64,000 bases of DNA from positions 1,116,001 to 1,180,000 of the forward strand of contig NZ_CP041188.1 in NCBI RefSeq assembly GCF_006517235.1. Reading direction: 5' to 3'. Source of the stretch: Pseudarthrobacter sp. NIBRBAC000502772 (lineage in GTDB: Bacteria > Actinomycetota > Actinomycetes > Actinomycetales > Micrococcaceae). A program made the position numbers and the translations under genes. The first letter of the stretch is position 1; the number at the start of each line of letters is the position of its first letter. The notes beneath the pieces were generated by a model. The model did not search any database and was not told the DNA's origin. It was given only the letters and a program-made list of their open reading frames with translations. Of the stretch, positions 46,140 through 53,306 are shown piece by piece.

Positions 46140-47153
46140 TCAGCGCGGTGCTTGAGCAGCCTCGCTGAGGTTCAGCTTGCTGCGGTATTCCACGGGCTTT
46201 TTGCTGATGGGATCCACAAAGCGGATGCCGCGGGCCAGGAGCTGGAGCGGTTTGGAGTAGTCGTCCGGCGCCTTGTCCAGCAGGTCCGGATAAAACGAGT
46301 CATTCACGATGCCCAGCCCCAGCGAGGCCATGTGCACCCTCAGCTGGTGCGTTTTTCCGGAGTGCGGCTCCAGCCGGTACCGCGCCAGCCGGGCTGGGTT
46401 GGTTTCGGCTGCCGTGGCGCCGACGGCAGGGGTGCCAGGCGCGCGGGTGCCGGCGGCACCTGCTGAAGTGCCGCCGTCGAACGTTTCCAGCCGTTCGATC
46501 CGGGTCTCCGCGTTCGGCTCGCCGTCGATCACTTCGGCCAGCAGGTAGCTGCGCGACTTGGTCATCCGGTTCCGGACCACCACGGGGAAGTCGACGTCGG
46601 GGTGTCCGGCGGCGGGCTCCGCGGCGGAGACGCACTCGTATTCCTTCTGCACCTGCCGCTTCTCGAAGAGCACCTGGTAATTTCCGCGGGTTTCCGGGTT
46701 GGTGGACAGCAGCAGCACGCCGGCGGTCATCCGGTCCAGGCGGTGCATGGGGATCAGGTCCGGCAGGCTGAGCTGGTTCCGGAGCCGGACGAGCGCCGAT
46801 TCCTGGATGTAGGTGCCGCCGGGGGTGGTGGGCAGGAAGTGCGGCTTGTCCACGACGAGGAGGTGGTGGTCCTGGTGCAGGATGCTGATTTCCACCGGGA
46901 TACGGGTCTCCGGCGGCAATGAGCGGTAGTACCAGATAAAGGTGTGGTCCTCGAGCTTGGTGCGGCGGTCCAAGGGGATGCCGCCCTCGCCCACGATCTC
47001 GCCGGCGTCGAACCTGTCCTCGATGCCCTGCGGATCGATGTGGCCCCACCGGTGCATCATGTAGTCCATCGCGGTGGTCCACGGCCCCTCGCCCGGGAGG
47101 CGCAGGCGGGTGGCGTTCACGCCGTCGCGCACGGGGAGGGGGGATTGCATCAC
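46140..47153 (-). CDS. RluA family pseudouridine synthase
   Basis: A 337-residue RNA-modifying enzyme. The catalytic Asp is in MHRLDRMTAGVLLLS. PHSGKTHQLRVHMASLGLGI is the C-terminal RluA motif. An N-terminal region of about 95 residues precedes the fold. An Ala/Gly/Thr-rich insertion lies at about residues 228-253. Whether it modifies rRNA or tRNA is not determined. It starts at ATG 47153; a Met at the next codon is equivalent. Confidence 0.93.
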   Translation of the reverse strand: MMQSPLPVRDGVNATRLRLPGEGPWTTAMDYMMHRWGHIDPQGIEDRFDAGEIVGEGGIPLDRRTKLEDHTFIWYYRSLPPETRIPVEISILHQDHHLLVVDKPHFLPTTPGGTYIQESALVRLRNQLSLPDLIPMHRLDRMTAGVLLLSTNPETRGNYQVLFEKRQVQKEYECVSAAEPAAGHPDVDFPVVVRNRMTKSRSYLLAEVIDGEPNAETRIERLETFDGGTSAGAAGTRAPGTPAVGATAAETNPARLARYRLEPHSGKTHQLRVHMASLGLGIVNDSFYPDLLDKAPDDYSKPLQLLARGIRFVDPISKKPVEYRSKLNLSEAAQAPR

Positions 47154-47276
47154 CGGTCCATTCTACTTTGCCGGCTCCCTTGGCCCCGCCCCGCCCCCGT
47201 TCCCAGCTGTGCCCTGCCGCGCCCAGCCCGCCCCACCCGCGCCCGTTCCCCACCGGCGCCCGTTCCCCACCCGCGC

Positions 47277-47344
47277 CCGATTCGATGGTTCCCTGCGCAG
47301 ACGATGGTTCGAATCATCGATCGGGCAGGGAACCATCGAATCGG
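47277..47344. repeat. nested palindrome with perfect 20-bp arms
   Basis: Outer arms 47277-47296 and 47325-47344 are exact complements 20 bp long (core GATTCGATGGTTCCCTG). Inside them, CGATGGTTCGAATCATCG is a further near-palindrome. This gives two forward and two inverted copies of a CGATGGTTC-like half-site. It sits between the divergent RluA and ArsR genes. The Pro/Cys-poor segment just before it has CCCGTTCCCCACC direct repeats. Confidence 0.75.
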
Positions 47345-47383
47345 AGCAGGCCTCCGGCCAAGTCGGCGCCGACGGTATAAAAG

Positions 47384-47396
47384 TTCTTGACAAGAA
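47384..47396. promoter_or_regulatory. TTCTTGACAAGAA operator in the ArsR promoter
   Basis: TTCTTG-A-CAAGAA is a symmetric site 26 bp upstream of the ArsR start, just after a TATAAA-like stretch. It may be the binding site of the adjacent regulator. Confidence 0.45.
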
Positions 47397-47422
47397 AAGT
47401 TGTCGGTTGGCAAGATGGAAGC

Positions 47423-48100
47423 ATGTTGGACATCGAAGTGATCGAGGACCCGGCCGCGGCGGAAGCGTCGTTGGACCCGATCCGGACGCGCATCCTCCGG
47501 GAGCTCGCGGAGCCGGGGTCGGCCACGCAGCTTGCCGCCAAGGTGGGCCTGCCGCGGCAGAAGGTCAACTACCACCTCAAGGCCCTCGAGCGGCACGGGC
47601 TGGTGGAACTCGTGGAGGAGCGGCGCAAGGGGAACGTCACCGAACGCGTCCTCCAGGCGACGGCGGCTTCGTATCTGATTTCGCCCGTGGCCCTCGCGTC
47701 GGTGGCCCCGGATCCGCACCGGTTCTCCGACCGGTTCTCGGCCTTCTGGCTGCTGGCGCTCGCCGGGCGGATGGTCCAGGAAGTGGGCAAGCTGATCGCC
47801 GGCGCGGCCGCTGCCCGGCAGAAGCTCGCAACGTTCGCGATCGACGGCGAGATTACCTTCCGGACGGCCGCGGACCGGGCCGCGTTTGCCGAGGAACTCG
47901 GCGTCGCCGTGACCCGCCTGGTGGATAAATATCACGACGGCGGCGCGGTCGCCGGCCCGGGCGACACCCCGGCAGGCGGCTCGCCCCCAAGTGGCACTTC
48001 GGCGGGCGGCGGACGGAAGCACCGGCTCGTCGTTGCTCTTCACCCCGTTCTCAAAACCCCCATCAAACCCCTTTCAGCGAAGGAGCAGGACAATGACTGA
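47423..48100 (+). CDS. ArsR-type winged-helix regulator
   Basis: A 225-residue regulator. The HTH lies in residues about 20-70 (IRTRILRELAEPGSATQLAA then KVGLPRQKVNYHLKALERHG). The C-terminal ~110 residues are helical, with a Gly/Ser-rich tail. The stop overlaps the SRPBCC start by 8 bp, a common ArsR-SRPBCC pair. The ligand is unknown. ATG 47423 is chosen (GGAAGC upstream). Confidence 0.9.
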   Translation: MLDIEVIEDPAAAEASLDPIRTRILRELAEPGSATQLAAKVGLPRQKVNYHLKALERHGLVELVEERRKGNVTERVLQATAASYLISPVALASVAPDPHRFSDRFSAFWLLALAGRMVQEVGKLIAGAAAARQKLATFAIDGEITFRTAADRAAFAEELGVAVTRLVDKYHDGGAVAGPGDTPAGGSPPSGTSAGGGRKHRLVVALHPVLKTPIKPLSAKEQDND

Positions 48101-48785
48101 CAACCGCGAATTTGAGATCGTGTACGACACCGACCTGCCCGGGACGCCCGAGCGTGTCTGGGAAGCTGTGACAAGTGGAACGCCGGCGTGGATGTTCCCT
48201 ACGGACCAGTGGCCGGACGTCAAGACCGTGCAGGAGCACCCCACGCATCTCGTATCACGGATGGACGGCCCGGATGGCTGGTTCAACCAGCTGGAGCACA
48301 TCCTGGAACCGCTCGACGGCGGCCGCACCCGGCTGCACTATGTCCACAGCGGGATCTTCGCCGACAACTGGGACGAGCAGTACGACGGCGCCAGCAAGCA
48401 CACGGCGTTCTACCTGCACACGCTGGGCCAGTACCTGCAGCACTTCGACGGCAAGCCGGTCGTGTTTACGGACATCCAGTCTCCGGCAGCGTCGCAGACC
48501 CCGGACGGTTTCGACCGCCTGAAGAAAGCTATGGGCGTGGATTCTGCGGCGCAGGGTTCCGCTGTTGAGCTGGAGCTCGACGGCGTGGGGCGGCTGTCCG
48601 GGGAGCTGGACTTCTCCAACGAGAACTTCCTGGGCCTGCGGACCTCGGATGCGATGTACCGGTTCTTCGGCCGCAACGCCTTCGGCGCCCCGGTGGGTAT
48701 GACTGTGCACGACTTCAGCGGCAGCGGTGACTCTTCATCGACCGCCGAGGCCTGGGGCGGCTTCCTCGAAAAGGTCTACGCGTAG
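48093..48785 (+). CDS. SRPBCC (AHSA1-like) domain protein
   Basis: A 230-residue protein with an AHSA1/START fold at 1-130 (EIVYDTDLPGTPERVWEAVT) and a C-terminal segment (LGLRTSDAMYRFFGRNAFGA) like that of the other SRPBCC protein in this window (22458). It is coupled to the ArsR gene by an 8-bp overlap, and AAGGAGCAGG provides the ribosome site. It is probably controlled by the upstream ArsR. The bound ligand is unknown. Confidence 0.87.
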   Translation: MTDNREFEIVYDTDLPGTPERVWEAVTSGTPAWMFPTDQWPDVKTVQEHPTHLVSRMDGPDGWFNQLEHILEPLDGGRTRLHYVHSGIFADNWDEQYDGASKHTAFYLHTLGQYLQHFDGKPVVFTDIQSPAASQTPDGFDRLKKAMGVDSAAQGSAVELELDGVGRLSGELDFSNENFLGLRTSDAMYRFFGRNAFGAPVGMTVHDFSGSGDSSSTAEAWGGFLEKVYA

Positions 48786-48814
48786 GTTGGCTTGAGGCCG
48801 GCACCCGAATATCG

Positions 48815-48870
48815 ACTCGCACATTATCTGGCGCACCGGGAAATCCACCTGCGTCAGATAATTTGCGCGT
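48815..48870. repeat. imperfect inverted repeat downstream of SRPBCC gene
   Basis: Arms at 48815-48835 and 48850-48870 match at 18 of 21 positions, with the core ATTATCTG/CAGATAAT exact. It lies between the convergent SRPBCC and TetR genes. It could be a bidirectional terminator or another dispersed palindrome. Confidence 0.6.
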
Positions 48871-48907
48871 CGCGGGCGGATCGGCACGTCGGGAAGGTCA
48901 GGTCGCG

Positions 48908-49492
48908 TCAGGCGGCCCAGCCGCGGGCGACGGCGTCGAGGGCTGCGTTGTATGCGGCAGCCCAGTCTGCGTCCGGCGGGCCCACCTGGGCCAGTTCCAG
49001 GCTCACGAGGCCGTGGACCTGGCCCCAGATTGCGACGGCGACCATTTCCACGGGTGCCTGCAGCACGGTGCCCGCGGACTGGGCGGAGGCCACTGCTTCC
49101 ATCAGGGGCTCCATGGCATCGGCGGCAGCATCGGGGCTTGGCTGGCAATCGACGTAGGCTGCCAGCGCGCCGCCGAACATCAGCCGGTAGAGCGCCCGAT
49201 GCTCCAGCGCCCAGGTCCGGTAGGCCTCGCCGAGTCCCCGAAGCCCGCCCGGGGCCGCGGCCACCTGTGAGTCGCGGAAGGACCGGAACCCGTCGTCCAC
49301 AACGGCCGTCAGGAGCTGGGATTTTCCGCCGAACAGCGAGTAGACGGCCGTAGTGGACGTGCCGGCGGCCGCTGCCACATCCCGCAGATTCACGCGTGCA
49401 GGACCGTCACGGTCCACCAGGTCAGCCGTGACGGCCAGCAGGCCCTGCCTGAGGGAATCGTTATGCACTACGGGTCTTGCCATGGAGTCCAT
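48908..49492 (-). CDS. TetR/AcrR family transcriptional regulator
   Basis: A 194-residue repressor with the HTH at about residues 10-58 (RVNLRDVAAAAGTSTTAVYS). The TetR_C_33-like C-terminal region is Ala-rich. It starts at ATG 49492; ATG 49483 is an alternative. It is divergent from a DUF4188 gene, and the 70-bp gap is almost filled by a perfect inverted repeat, so autorepression is likely. Confidence 0.9.
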   Translation of the reverse strand: MDSMARPVVHNDSLRQGLLAVTADLVDRDGPARVNLRDVAAAAGTSTTAVYSLFGGKSQLLTAVVDDGFRSFRDSQVAAAPGGLRGLGEAYRTWALEHRALYRLMFGGALAAYVDCQPSPDAAADAMEPLMEAVASAQSAGTVLQAPVEMVAVAIWGQVHGLVSLELAQVGPPDADWAAAYNAALDAVARGWAA

Positions 49493-49493
49493 T

Positions 49494-49542
49494 GTTTCAT
49501 AACCTTGTTTCGTAACGGTGTTATGAAACAAGGTTATGAAAC
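49494..49542. promoter_or_regulatory. TetR operator with 18-bp perfect arms
   Basis: GTTTCATAACCTTGTTTC (49494-49511) and its exact reverse complement (49525-49542) flank a 13-bp centre with another GTTATGAAAC-like half. It lies directly upstream of both divergent starts and is the best candidate for TetR binding. Confidence 0.8.
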
Positions 49543-49562
49543 CGCGAACCGAAGGAGTTCCC

Positions 49563-50066
49563 ATGGCGCAGAAGCTATTTCCGGGCCGGTACACCGCTGA
49601 CCCGGGCCGCGAATCGGTGACGGTCTTCCTGATCGGCATGCGGGCGAACCGATGGTGGAAGGTCGTGACCGTCGGCAAGGTGGCTGCCGCCATGCCGCGG
49701 ATGCTCCAGCACCTTGCCGCCGACCCCGCGGCGGGAATGCTCGGCTGCGAGCAGTGGTTCGGACGCACCACCATCCTGCTCAGCTACTGGGAGAGCCCCG
49801 AGCACCTGCGGAAGTTCGCGGCGGACCGGGAGTCCCCGCACCTGGAACCGTGGCGACGATTCATGAAGGAACTCTCCGGGACTGGCGACGTCGGCGTCTG
49901 GCATGAGACGTACCAGGTGCCGGCCGGCGGGATCGAGGTTGTCTACAACGGGATGCCGGAGTTTGGGCTGGCCAAGGCGACGGCTCATGTCCCGGTCGGG
50001 GCCGGGACCAATACGGCCAAGCAGCGGATGGGCCGGGCCGCAGGCCGCGGTGCCAGCGGCACGTGA
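49563..50066 (+). CDS. DUF4188 domain protein (monooxygenase-like)
   Basis: A 167-residue protein of the DUF4188 family. VTVFLIGMRANRWWKVVTVG and GMLGCEQWFGRTTILLSYWE are the family blocks, and HETYQVPAGGIEVVYNGMP closes the domain. The ferredoxin-like fold relates to antibiotic-biosynthesis monooxygenases. The catalytic activity is unproven. GAAGGAG precedes ATG 49563. It is divergent from, and probably repressed by, the TetR gene product. Confidence 0.9.
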   Translation: MAQKLFPGRYTADPGRESVTVFLIGMRANRWWKVVTVGKVAAAMPRMLQHLAADPAAGMLGCEQWFGRTTILLSYWESPEHLRKFAADRESPHLEPWRRFMKELSGTGDVGVWHETYQVPAGGIEVVYNGMPEFGLAKATAHVPVGAGTNTAKQRMGRAAGRGASGT

Positions 50067-50083
50067 TCCCGAAAGCCCACGCG

Positions 50084-51622
50084 TCACGCAATAGCCAGGG
50101 CCGGCGCGTTCTTCAGGGTCCGGCGGAGCTGCGGGGCGGCATCGAGCCGGTCCTGGGCTGAGCGCAGGGCCAGAACGGCGGTCTCCAGCTGGTCCGGCGG
50201 CAGGGTGAAAGGTACCCGGAGGTAGCGTTCGAACGCGCCGCCGACGCCAAACCGCGGCCCGGCGGCCAGCCGGATACCAAAGTCCGGAGCGATCATCGTC
50301 AGCGCCGTGCTGACCGGTGCTGGCAGCCTGCACCAGACGGACAGTCCGCCGGCCGGGCGTGCCGTTTCCCAGTCCGGCAAGTGTCCGGCAAGGAGCTCCA
50401 GAAGTGCAGCGCGGTTGTCCCGGAGGGCGCTGAGCCGGGCGGGAAGCGGCTCGTCGAGGGCGCGGACCAGGTGGGCCGCCGCCAACTGTTCCATAAGCGG
50501 TCCGCCCAGATCCAGGGACGTCCGTGCCGCCGCAAAGCGCTGGATCATGGCTTCGGAGGCGCGGATCCAGCCTGTCCGAAGTCCGGCCCAATGGGATTTG
50601 CTGAGCGAGCCGATGGTGACCACTGCGGGACCGAATGCTGCCACGGGACTGGTTTCGGCGCCGTCGAGATTCAGCTCACGGAGGGTTTCGTCCACCACCA
50701 GAACTGTCCCCGCCGCCGCGGCCGCCCGGACCAGCTGGCGGCGCTGGACATCAGGCATCAGCTGCCCGGTGGGGTTATGGAAGTCCGGCACCACGTACGC
50801 CATCCTGGGTCGCTGCTGTACCAGGGCGGCCTGCAGGGCGTGCATGTCCCAGACCAGGGCGGGCGCACCGCCGTCGGCCTCTTTGGTGCTGTCGCCCTGG
50901 GCTGTGGTGAATGCCACCGGGAGGGGCCGGCAGCCGGCCGCGCGGATGGCATCCAGGGCGTTCGGATAGCTGGGGTGTTCCACCAGCACCCTGTCCTGCC
51001 GGCCCGCCACGGCGCGGATGATGATGTTCAGGGCGTGCTGCGCGCCCGAGGTCACCAGGATCTGTTCGGCGGTGGTCGGCACGCCGGCCGCCGTATAACG
51101 CGCCGCCACCGTCTCGCGCAGCGGGAGCAGACCCATCGCGTCATAGCCGAATCCCGGCAGCAGTGCCGGAAGTTCGGTGAGGGCTGCCGCGAACGCGCGG
51201 TGCACCACCTCGCCGCTGGCGGGCAGCGACGCGTAGGCGAGGTCAATCAGACCCTCCGGCGCCGCGAGCCCGGGAGACGTTGTTCCGGGCGTCCGCCCCG
51301 CGGTTGTCAGGCCCGGCTCCGTGAGCACCGTGGTACCCAACGCCGTCAGGCGCGGAATCCGGGTCCGGCCCCTGCTGCCCTGCCCGCTGCTGAGGAAACC
51401 CTGCTCGCGGAGGTGGCCGTAGGCGGCTGTGACGGTGGTGCGGCTGACACCCAGCGCCTCAGACAGTGCCCGCTCGCTGGGCAGGGCCGTGTCCAGGGCC
51501 ACCCGGCCGTCCAGGACCAGGAGGCGGACGACGTCGGCCAGCTCGCGGTAAGCGGGAGCGACGCCGACGTTCCACTCACCCAGGAGACGGGCCAGCGCAG
51601 GCGGGTTCAGCGAAGGGGACAT
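50084..51622 (-). CDS. MocR-type GntR regulator with aminotransferase domain
   Basis: A 512-residue protein. The N-terminal GntR winged helix spans about residues 20-90 (LPSERALSEALGVSRTTVTA). The aminotransferase class I-like domain follows. The PLP-binding Lys lies in TIGSLSKSHWAGLRTGWIRA. Pocket residues HNPTGQ are present. MocR proteins regulate vitamin B6 or amino-acid genes. It is divergent from YczE, a pairing reported for actinobacterial and Bacillus MocRs. A GCCAGT inverted repeat sits between them. Confidence 0.93.
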   Translation of the reverse strand: MSPSLNPPALARLLGEWNVGVAPAYRELADVVRLLVLDGRVALDTALPSERALSEALGVSRTTVTAAYGHLREQGFLSSGQGSRGRTRIPRLTALGTTVLTEPGLTTAGRTPGTTSPGLAAPEGLIDLAYASLPASGEVVHRAFAAALTELPALLPGFGYDAMGLLPLRETVAARYTAAGVPTTAEQILVTSGAQHALNIIIRAVAGRQDRVLVEHPSYPNALDAIRAAGCRPLPVAFTTAQGDSTKEADGGAPALVWDMHALQAALVQQRPRMAYVVPDFHNPTGQLMPDVQRRQLVRAAAAAGTVLVVDETLRELNLDGAETSPVAAFGPAVVTIGSLSKSHWAGLRTGWIRASEAMIQRFAAARTSLDLGGPLMEQLAAAHLVRALDEPLPARLSALRDNRAALLELLAGHLPDWETARPAGGLSVWCRLPAPVSTALTMIAPDFGIRLAAGPRFGVGGAFERYLRVPFTLPPDQLETAVLALRSAQDRLDAAPQLRRTLKNAPALAIA

Positions 51623-51623
51623 G

Positions 51624-51663
51624 ATGCCAGTATCTCAGACTGGCTATGTAATTCAATGCCAGT
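51624..51663. promoter_or_regulatory. candidate MocR sites (GCCAGT repeats)
   Basis: GCCAGT-N7-ACTGGC is an inverted pair at 51626-51644. A further ATGCCAGT copy starts at 51656. Direct plus inverted repeats between divergent mocR and yczE-like genes are typical of MocR binding sites. Confidence 0.55.
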
Positions 51664-51683
51664 TACCTGTCAGAGTGGTCGTT

Positions 51684-52430
51684 ATGTTGACTCGCAGACT
51701 ACTCCAGCTCTTTACCGGCCTCGCCATGTACGGCATCTCCCTGGCCATGTTCATCCGTGCCGGACTTGGACTGGATCCGTGGGATGTCTTCCATCAGGGA
51801 GTGTCCGGCCGGACTGGGCTGAGCATCGGTGTGGTGGTCATCATTGTGAGTTTCCTGGTGCTGCTCCTCTGGATCCCGCTCCGGCAGTGGCCAGGGTTCG
51901 GCACGCTCTGCAACGCCGTGCTGGTGGGCGTCTTCGCGGACATCGGCCTCGCTTTGATCCCCGCGTTCTCGCATCTTGGCGGCCAGATCGGCATGCTTGC
52001 CGGTGCCGTGCTGCTGAACGGCATCGCGTCCGCCTGCTACATCGGCGCACGGTTCGGTCCGGGGGCCAGGGATGGCCTGATGACCGGGCTGGCACGGCGC
52101 ACCGGCTGGTCCGTGCGGGTCTCGCGCACCCTGATCGAAGTTGTGGTGCTGGGAGTCGGCTGGCTGCTGGGCGGTTCCGTGGGCGTGGGCACGGTGGTGT
52201 ACGCCCTCGCCATCGGGCCGCTGGTCCAGCTGTTGCTTCCGCGGTTTATGGTGCCCGCAGATCTGGCAGCCGAGGCCGCAGTCCTCGAGCAGGATGCCGT
52301 TGAGTTGGACGCCGGCGAGTTCGATGCCGACGAGTTGGACGCCGCCGAGTTCGATGCCGTCGAGTTGGACGCTGGCGGGTCGGACACGGACGAGCCGGTC
52401 GCCGTCGAACGCGTGGCCAGGACTTTCTAG
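51684..52430 (+). CDS. YczE/YitT-like membrane protein with C-terminal repeat tail
   Basis: A 248-residue protein with about five helices. The family blocks are GISLAMFIRAGLGLDPWDVF and GARFGPGARDGLMTGLARRT. YczE-type proteins sit beside MocR genes but their substrate is unknown. The C-terminal ~50 residues are not part of the fold: they contain acidic five-residue repeats (ELDAG, EFDAD, ELDAA, EFDAV, ELDAG). ATG 51684 was chosen. The reading frame has an upstream ATG at 51621 that overlaps mocR. Confidence 0.86.
   Translation: MLTRRLLQLFTGLAMYGISLAMFIRAGLGLDPWDVFHQGVSGRTGLSIGVVVIIVSFLVLLLWIPLRQWPGFGTLCNAVLVGVFADIGLALIPAFSHLGGQIGMLAGAVLLNGIASACYIGARFGPGARDGLMTGLARRTGWSVRVSRTLIEVVVLGVGWLLGGSVGVGTVVYALAIGPLVQLLLPRFMVPADLAAEAAVLEQDAVELDAGEFDADELDAAEFDAVELDAGGSDTDEPVAVERVARTF
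52302..52376 (+). repeat. five 15-bp in-frame tandem repeats in the yczE-like gene
   Basis: Five units alternate GAGTTGGACGCC and GAGTTCGATGCC with a variable last codon, preceded by a weaker sixth unit at 52287. They encode E-L/F-D-A-X. Length variation between strains is expected because the units are nearly identical. Confidence 0.85.
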
Positions 52431-52460
52431 GACTCCCTAGGACCGCTCAGGACATGACGC

Positions 52461-53306
52461 CTAGGGCAGGACCGGCTGGCACTGCGGGCAGAAGTAGATG
52501 TCCCGTTCCTCTTCGCCGTTGGGTTTGCCCAGCACGCCGCGGCGGATGGGGGTCCGGCATTTCAGGCACGGCTGGTGTTCGCGCCGGTAAACCCAGTAGC
52601 CCGGGCGGCCCGCCATCCGTCCCACGGGCATGCCTCGCGGGTTGAGGACGGTCACCCGGCGTGCCGGGCCCAGGTTGGCTTCCAGCAGCTGCTTGGCATC
52701 GGTCATCAGGGTCCGGACGTCGTGGACAGCTGAGACCGGAGTCGCCGGGTGCACCCCGGACAGGAAGCACGCCTCGCAGCGATAGATGTTGCCGATGCCC
52801 GCCAGGTTGCGCTGGTCCAGCAGGGCGACGCCGATGGGCACGTCGGGTGCCGCGCGGATCCGCTGCTCCGCTTCGGCCGGGTCCCAGTCCGGACCCAGCA
52901 GGTCCGGACCCAGATGGCCCACTATGGTGTCCTCGTCCGCGGTGCGGACCACTTCCACGATGCCCAGGGAGAACCCGACGGCGTCCGCTGCCGCCGTGCG
53001 CAGAACGCACCGGGCGGTGAATCCAGGCTTCCGCCAGCGCCCGCCCGGCGGATAGACCTGCCAGGTGCCTTCCATCTTCAGGTGCGAATGGATGGTGAGC
53101 TTCCGCTCCTCCGGTCCATTCCCGTCCGGTCCCAGCACGCGCATCAGCAGGTGCTTGCCGCGCGGGACCACCTCCGCCACGGTCCAGCCGGCCAGGTTGA
53201 GCGTGGCGAACCTCGGCACGCGGAAGTCCGATGCCGTCAGCGTTTGTCCAGCCAAGGCCTGGTGGAGTTCGGCGGCGGCCCGCCAGACGGAGTCGCCCTC
53301 AGGCAC
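52461..53306 (-). CDS. Fpg/Nei family DNA glycosylase (Nei2-like)
   Basis: A 281-residue base-excision enzyme. Processing after Met exposes Pro2, the catalytic nucleophile (MPEGDSVWRAAAEL). The helix-two-turn-helix and the C-terminal zinc finger CLKCRTPIRR then CPQCQP are present. DQRNLAGIGNIYRCEACF holds the DNA-binding loop. GTG 53306 overlaps the lhr stop by 8 bp, so repair glycosylase and helicase are coupled. Overall similarity is to Nei2/endonuclease VIII of mycobacteria. Confidence 0.92.
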   Translation of the reverse strand: MPEGDSVWRAAAELHQALAGQTLTASDFRVPRFATLNLAGWTVAEVVPRGKHLLMRVLGPDGNGPEERKLTIHSHLKMEGTWQVYPPGGRWRKPGFTARCVLRTAAADAVGFSLGIVEVVRTADEDTIVGHLGPDLLGPDWDPAEAEQRIRAAPDVPIGVALLDQRNLAGIGNIYRCEACFLSGVHPATPVSAVHDVRTLMTDAKQLLEANLGPARRVTVLNPRGMPVGRMAGRPGYWVYRREHQPCLKCRTPIRRGVLGKPNGEEERDIYFCPQCQPVLP

